This document shows, piece by piece, positions 62,791-64,000 of a DNA stretch of 64,000 nt. The DNA is from Crocinitomicaceae bacterium (lineage in GTDB: Bacteria; Bacteroidota; Bacteroidia; Flavobacteriales_D; Crocinitomicaceae). Within the stretch, counting starts at the first letter, position 1. Every line of letters begins with the position of its first letter. Below the pieces are notes generated by a model. It searched no databases. It worked only from the letters and a program-made list of their open reading frames with translations, and had not been told where the DNA came from. A program made the position numbers and the translations under genes. Location: contig JAGOBK010000002.1 of the NCBI GenBank assembly GCA_017983465.1, positions 248,001 through 312,000 on the forward strand, given 5' to 3'.

Positions 62791-64000
62791 TGCTTTCAGC
62801 TGACAAACCAAAAAAACTATTCTTACTAGATGCTTATGCATTGATTTATCGTGCTTATTTTGCCTTTTCGAAAAACCCTAGGGTTAATTCTAAAGGTCAA
62901 AATACGTCAGCTGCATTTGGATTTACAAATGTGCTTATTGATGTTATCAAAAACGAAAAACCGACACATTTAGCTGTTGTTTTTGATCCACCCGGTGGAT
63001 CAGCACATCGTCAAGAAGAATTCGCTGCGTATAAAGCACAACGAGAAGAAATGCCCGAGGATATTCGCTCCATGATTCATCCCATAAAACAAATCGTGGA
63101 GGCTTTTAACGTACCCATTTTAGAAGTTCCTGGTTTTGAGGCAGACGATGTGGTTGGCACAGTGGCAAAGGTGGCGGAAAAACATGGTTTCACCACGTAT
63201 ATGATGACGCCAGATAAAGATTATGCGCAACTTGTAAGCGAGAATATTTTTATGTTCAAACCTGGCAGAGGCGGAAATCCACCAGAGATTTTAGGTGTGA
63301 AAGAAGTGTGTGAAAAGTTTGAAGTGGAACGTCCAGAACAAGTCATTGATATTTTAGGACTTTGGGGAGATGCTTCAGATAACATCCCTGGGATTCCTGG
63401 TATCGGTGAAAAAACAGCGAAAACCTTGATTGCAAAATATGGTTCTGTTGAGAATTTGATTGACCATGCACATGAATTAAAGGGAAAACAGCAAGAAAAT
63501 GTGATCAATTTTGCGGACCAAGGAAGGATTTCAAAAATGTTGGCAACGATTATTTGTGATGTCGATGTGGAGTTTAACGAGTCCGAATTGGAAATGTGTG
63601 ATGTCGATGCAGAAAAAGTCTTGCAGATATTCACGGAATTAGAGTTTAGAACCTTGGCTAAACGCGTTATCGGTGAAGAAATTGTGATTACAACCGCAGC
63701 GAGTGGAGGAAGTCCAAAAGAACCCAAAGATGCTTCACAACTCGATTTATTTGGGGTTCAAAGTATGATTGAACCGCAGGAAGCAACACCGACAGCAAAT
63801 TACAAAACCATTGCTACTGAACGTCCTAGTTATCATTTGATTTCTACTGCGGAAGAGCGAAAAGAATTATTGGAAATTCTATTAAAACATTCACAGGTTT
63901 GTTTTGATACGGAAACAACGGACATTGATGCATTGCATGCCGATCTCGTTGGATTCTCCTTTTCCTACAAAGCAAGGGAAGCATTTTATGTTTCCGTTCC
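62790..64000 (+). CDS. polA: DNA polymerase I, 3' end cut by window
   Basis: The N-terminal 403 codons of a family A DNA polymerase; the gene continues beyond the window. Residues about 8-290 are the 5' nuclease domain, with FLLDAYALIYRAYFAF, VVFDPPGGSAHRQEEF, EADDVVGTVAKVAEK (metal-binding acidic pair) and ILGLWGDASDNIPGIPGIGEKTA. The 3'-5' exonuclease domain then begins with D373-T-E375 in CFDTETTDIDALHA, the intact DEDD exo I motif, so proofreading is probably active, unlike in Taq. ATG 62790 shares one base with the previous stop. Confidence 0.95.
   Translation, partial: MLSADKPKKLFLLDAYALIYRAYFAFSKNPRVNSKGQNTSAAFGFTNVLIDVIKNEKPTHLAVVFDPPGGSAHRQEEFAAYKAQREEMPEDIRSMIHPIKQIVEAFNVPILEVPGFEADDVVGTVAKVAEKHGFTTYMMTPDKDYAQLVSENIFMFKPGRGGNPPEILGVKEVCEKFEVERPEQVIDILGLWGDASDNIPGIPGIGEKTAKTLIAKYGSVENLIDHAHELKGKQQENVINFADQGRISKMLATIICDVDVEFNESELEMCDVDAEKVLQIFTELEFRTLAKRVIGEEIVITTAASGGSPKEPKDASQLDLFGVQSMIEPQEATPTANYKTIATERPSYHLISTAEERKELLEILLKHSQVCFDTETTDIDALHADLVGFSFSYKAREAFYVSV

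Noticed and set aside
63221-63727. 168-codon open frame on the minus strand
   Set aside because: It is antisense to polA, whose frame shows clear family motifs; composition is that of a shadow frame.

Overview
The window is a stretch of a Bacteroidota chromosome, most likely order Flavobacteriales and close to Crocinitomicaceae/Fluviicola; the family-level placement is an inference. Support comes from a SusC/SusD pair, type A and type B type IX secretion (T9SS) sorting domains, DUF4296, DUF4175 and DUF4403 proteins, the uppS-bamA-ompH-ompH-murI cluster, TAnnTTTG promoter boxes and the near absence of Shine-Dalgarno sequences. I see no rRNA, tRNA, CRISPR array, insertion sequence or prophage. 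Both window ends cut genes: a susC-like gene at the left and polA at the right.

Layout. 1-10.3 kb: a polysaccharide utilization locus with SusC, SusD, a PKD lipoprotein, a GH16 endoglucanase and a GH3 glucosidase, followed by a T9SS-exported protein with two near-duplicate glycan-binding-like repeats. The enzyme pair points to laminarin or another beta-1,3-glucan. 10.4-16.6 kb: ctaB, two cytochrome oxidase subunit III genes with large inserts, subunit IV, two SCO-type copper proteins, a DUF420 protein and a small membrane protein. 16.6-18.6 kb: dCMP deaminase and an S41 protease. 18.6-22.7 kb (minus): a tiny membrane protein, a T9SS protein, a cytosolic solute-binding-like protein and an ABC exporter. 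22.8-26.8 kb (plus): prs, rplY, polyprenol-phosphate mannosyltransferase, pyrC, DUF4296. 26.8-36.7 kb (minus): murI, two ompH, bamA, uppS, atpC, atpD, a LolE/FtsX-type permease, rbfA and a glycosyltransferase. 36.7-40.5 kb (plus): a second ABC exporter, fatty acid desaturase, MmcQ/YjbR protein, S4 RNA-binding protein. 40.5-47.8 kb (minus): 2-hydroxyacid dehydrogenase, mnmG, ybeY, RsbW-like kinase, DUF4175 protein. 47.8-48.4 kb: the only long gene-free stretch. 48.4-64 kb: rpiB, OmpA protein, DUF4403 lipoprotein, icd, fumC, bestrophin, tryptophan dioxygenase, peptide-binding protein, a giant T9SS protein, M20 peptidase, LEA14-like lipoprotein, polA.

The most interesting signals are not protein families. 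Two perfect 16-bp parS-like palindromes lie at the mnmG/ybeY junction. About 4.5 kb away, the 569-bp AT-rich gap carries a cluster of DnaA-box-like 9-mers, two of them 10 bp apart in tandem. Together they make this a candidate origin-proximal region. Separately, five genes on both strands have a perfect TAnnTTTG box ending exactly 4 nt before the start codon, which suggests leaderless transcripts.
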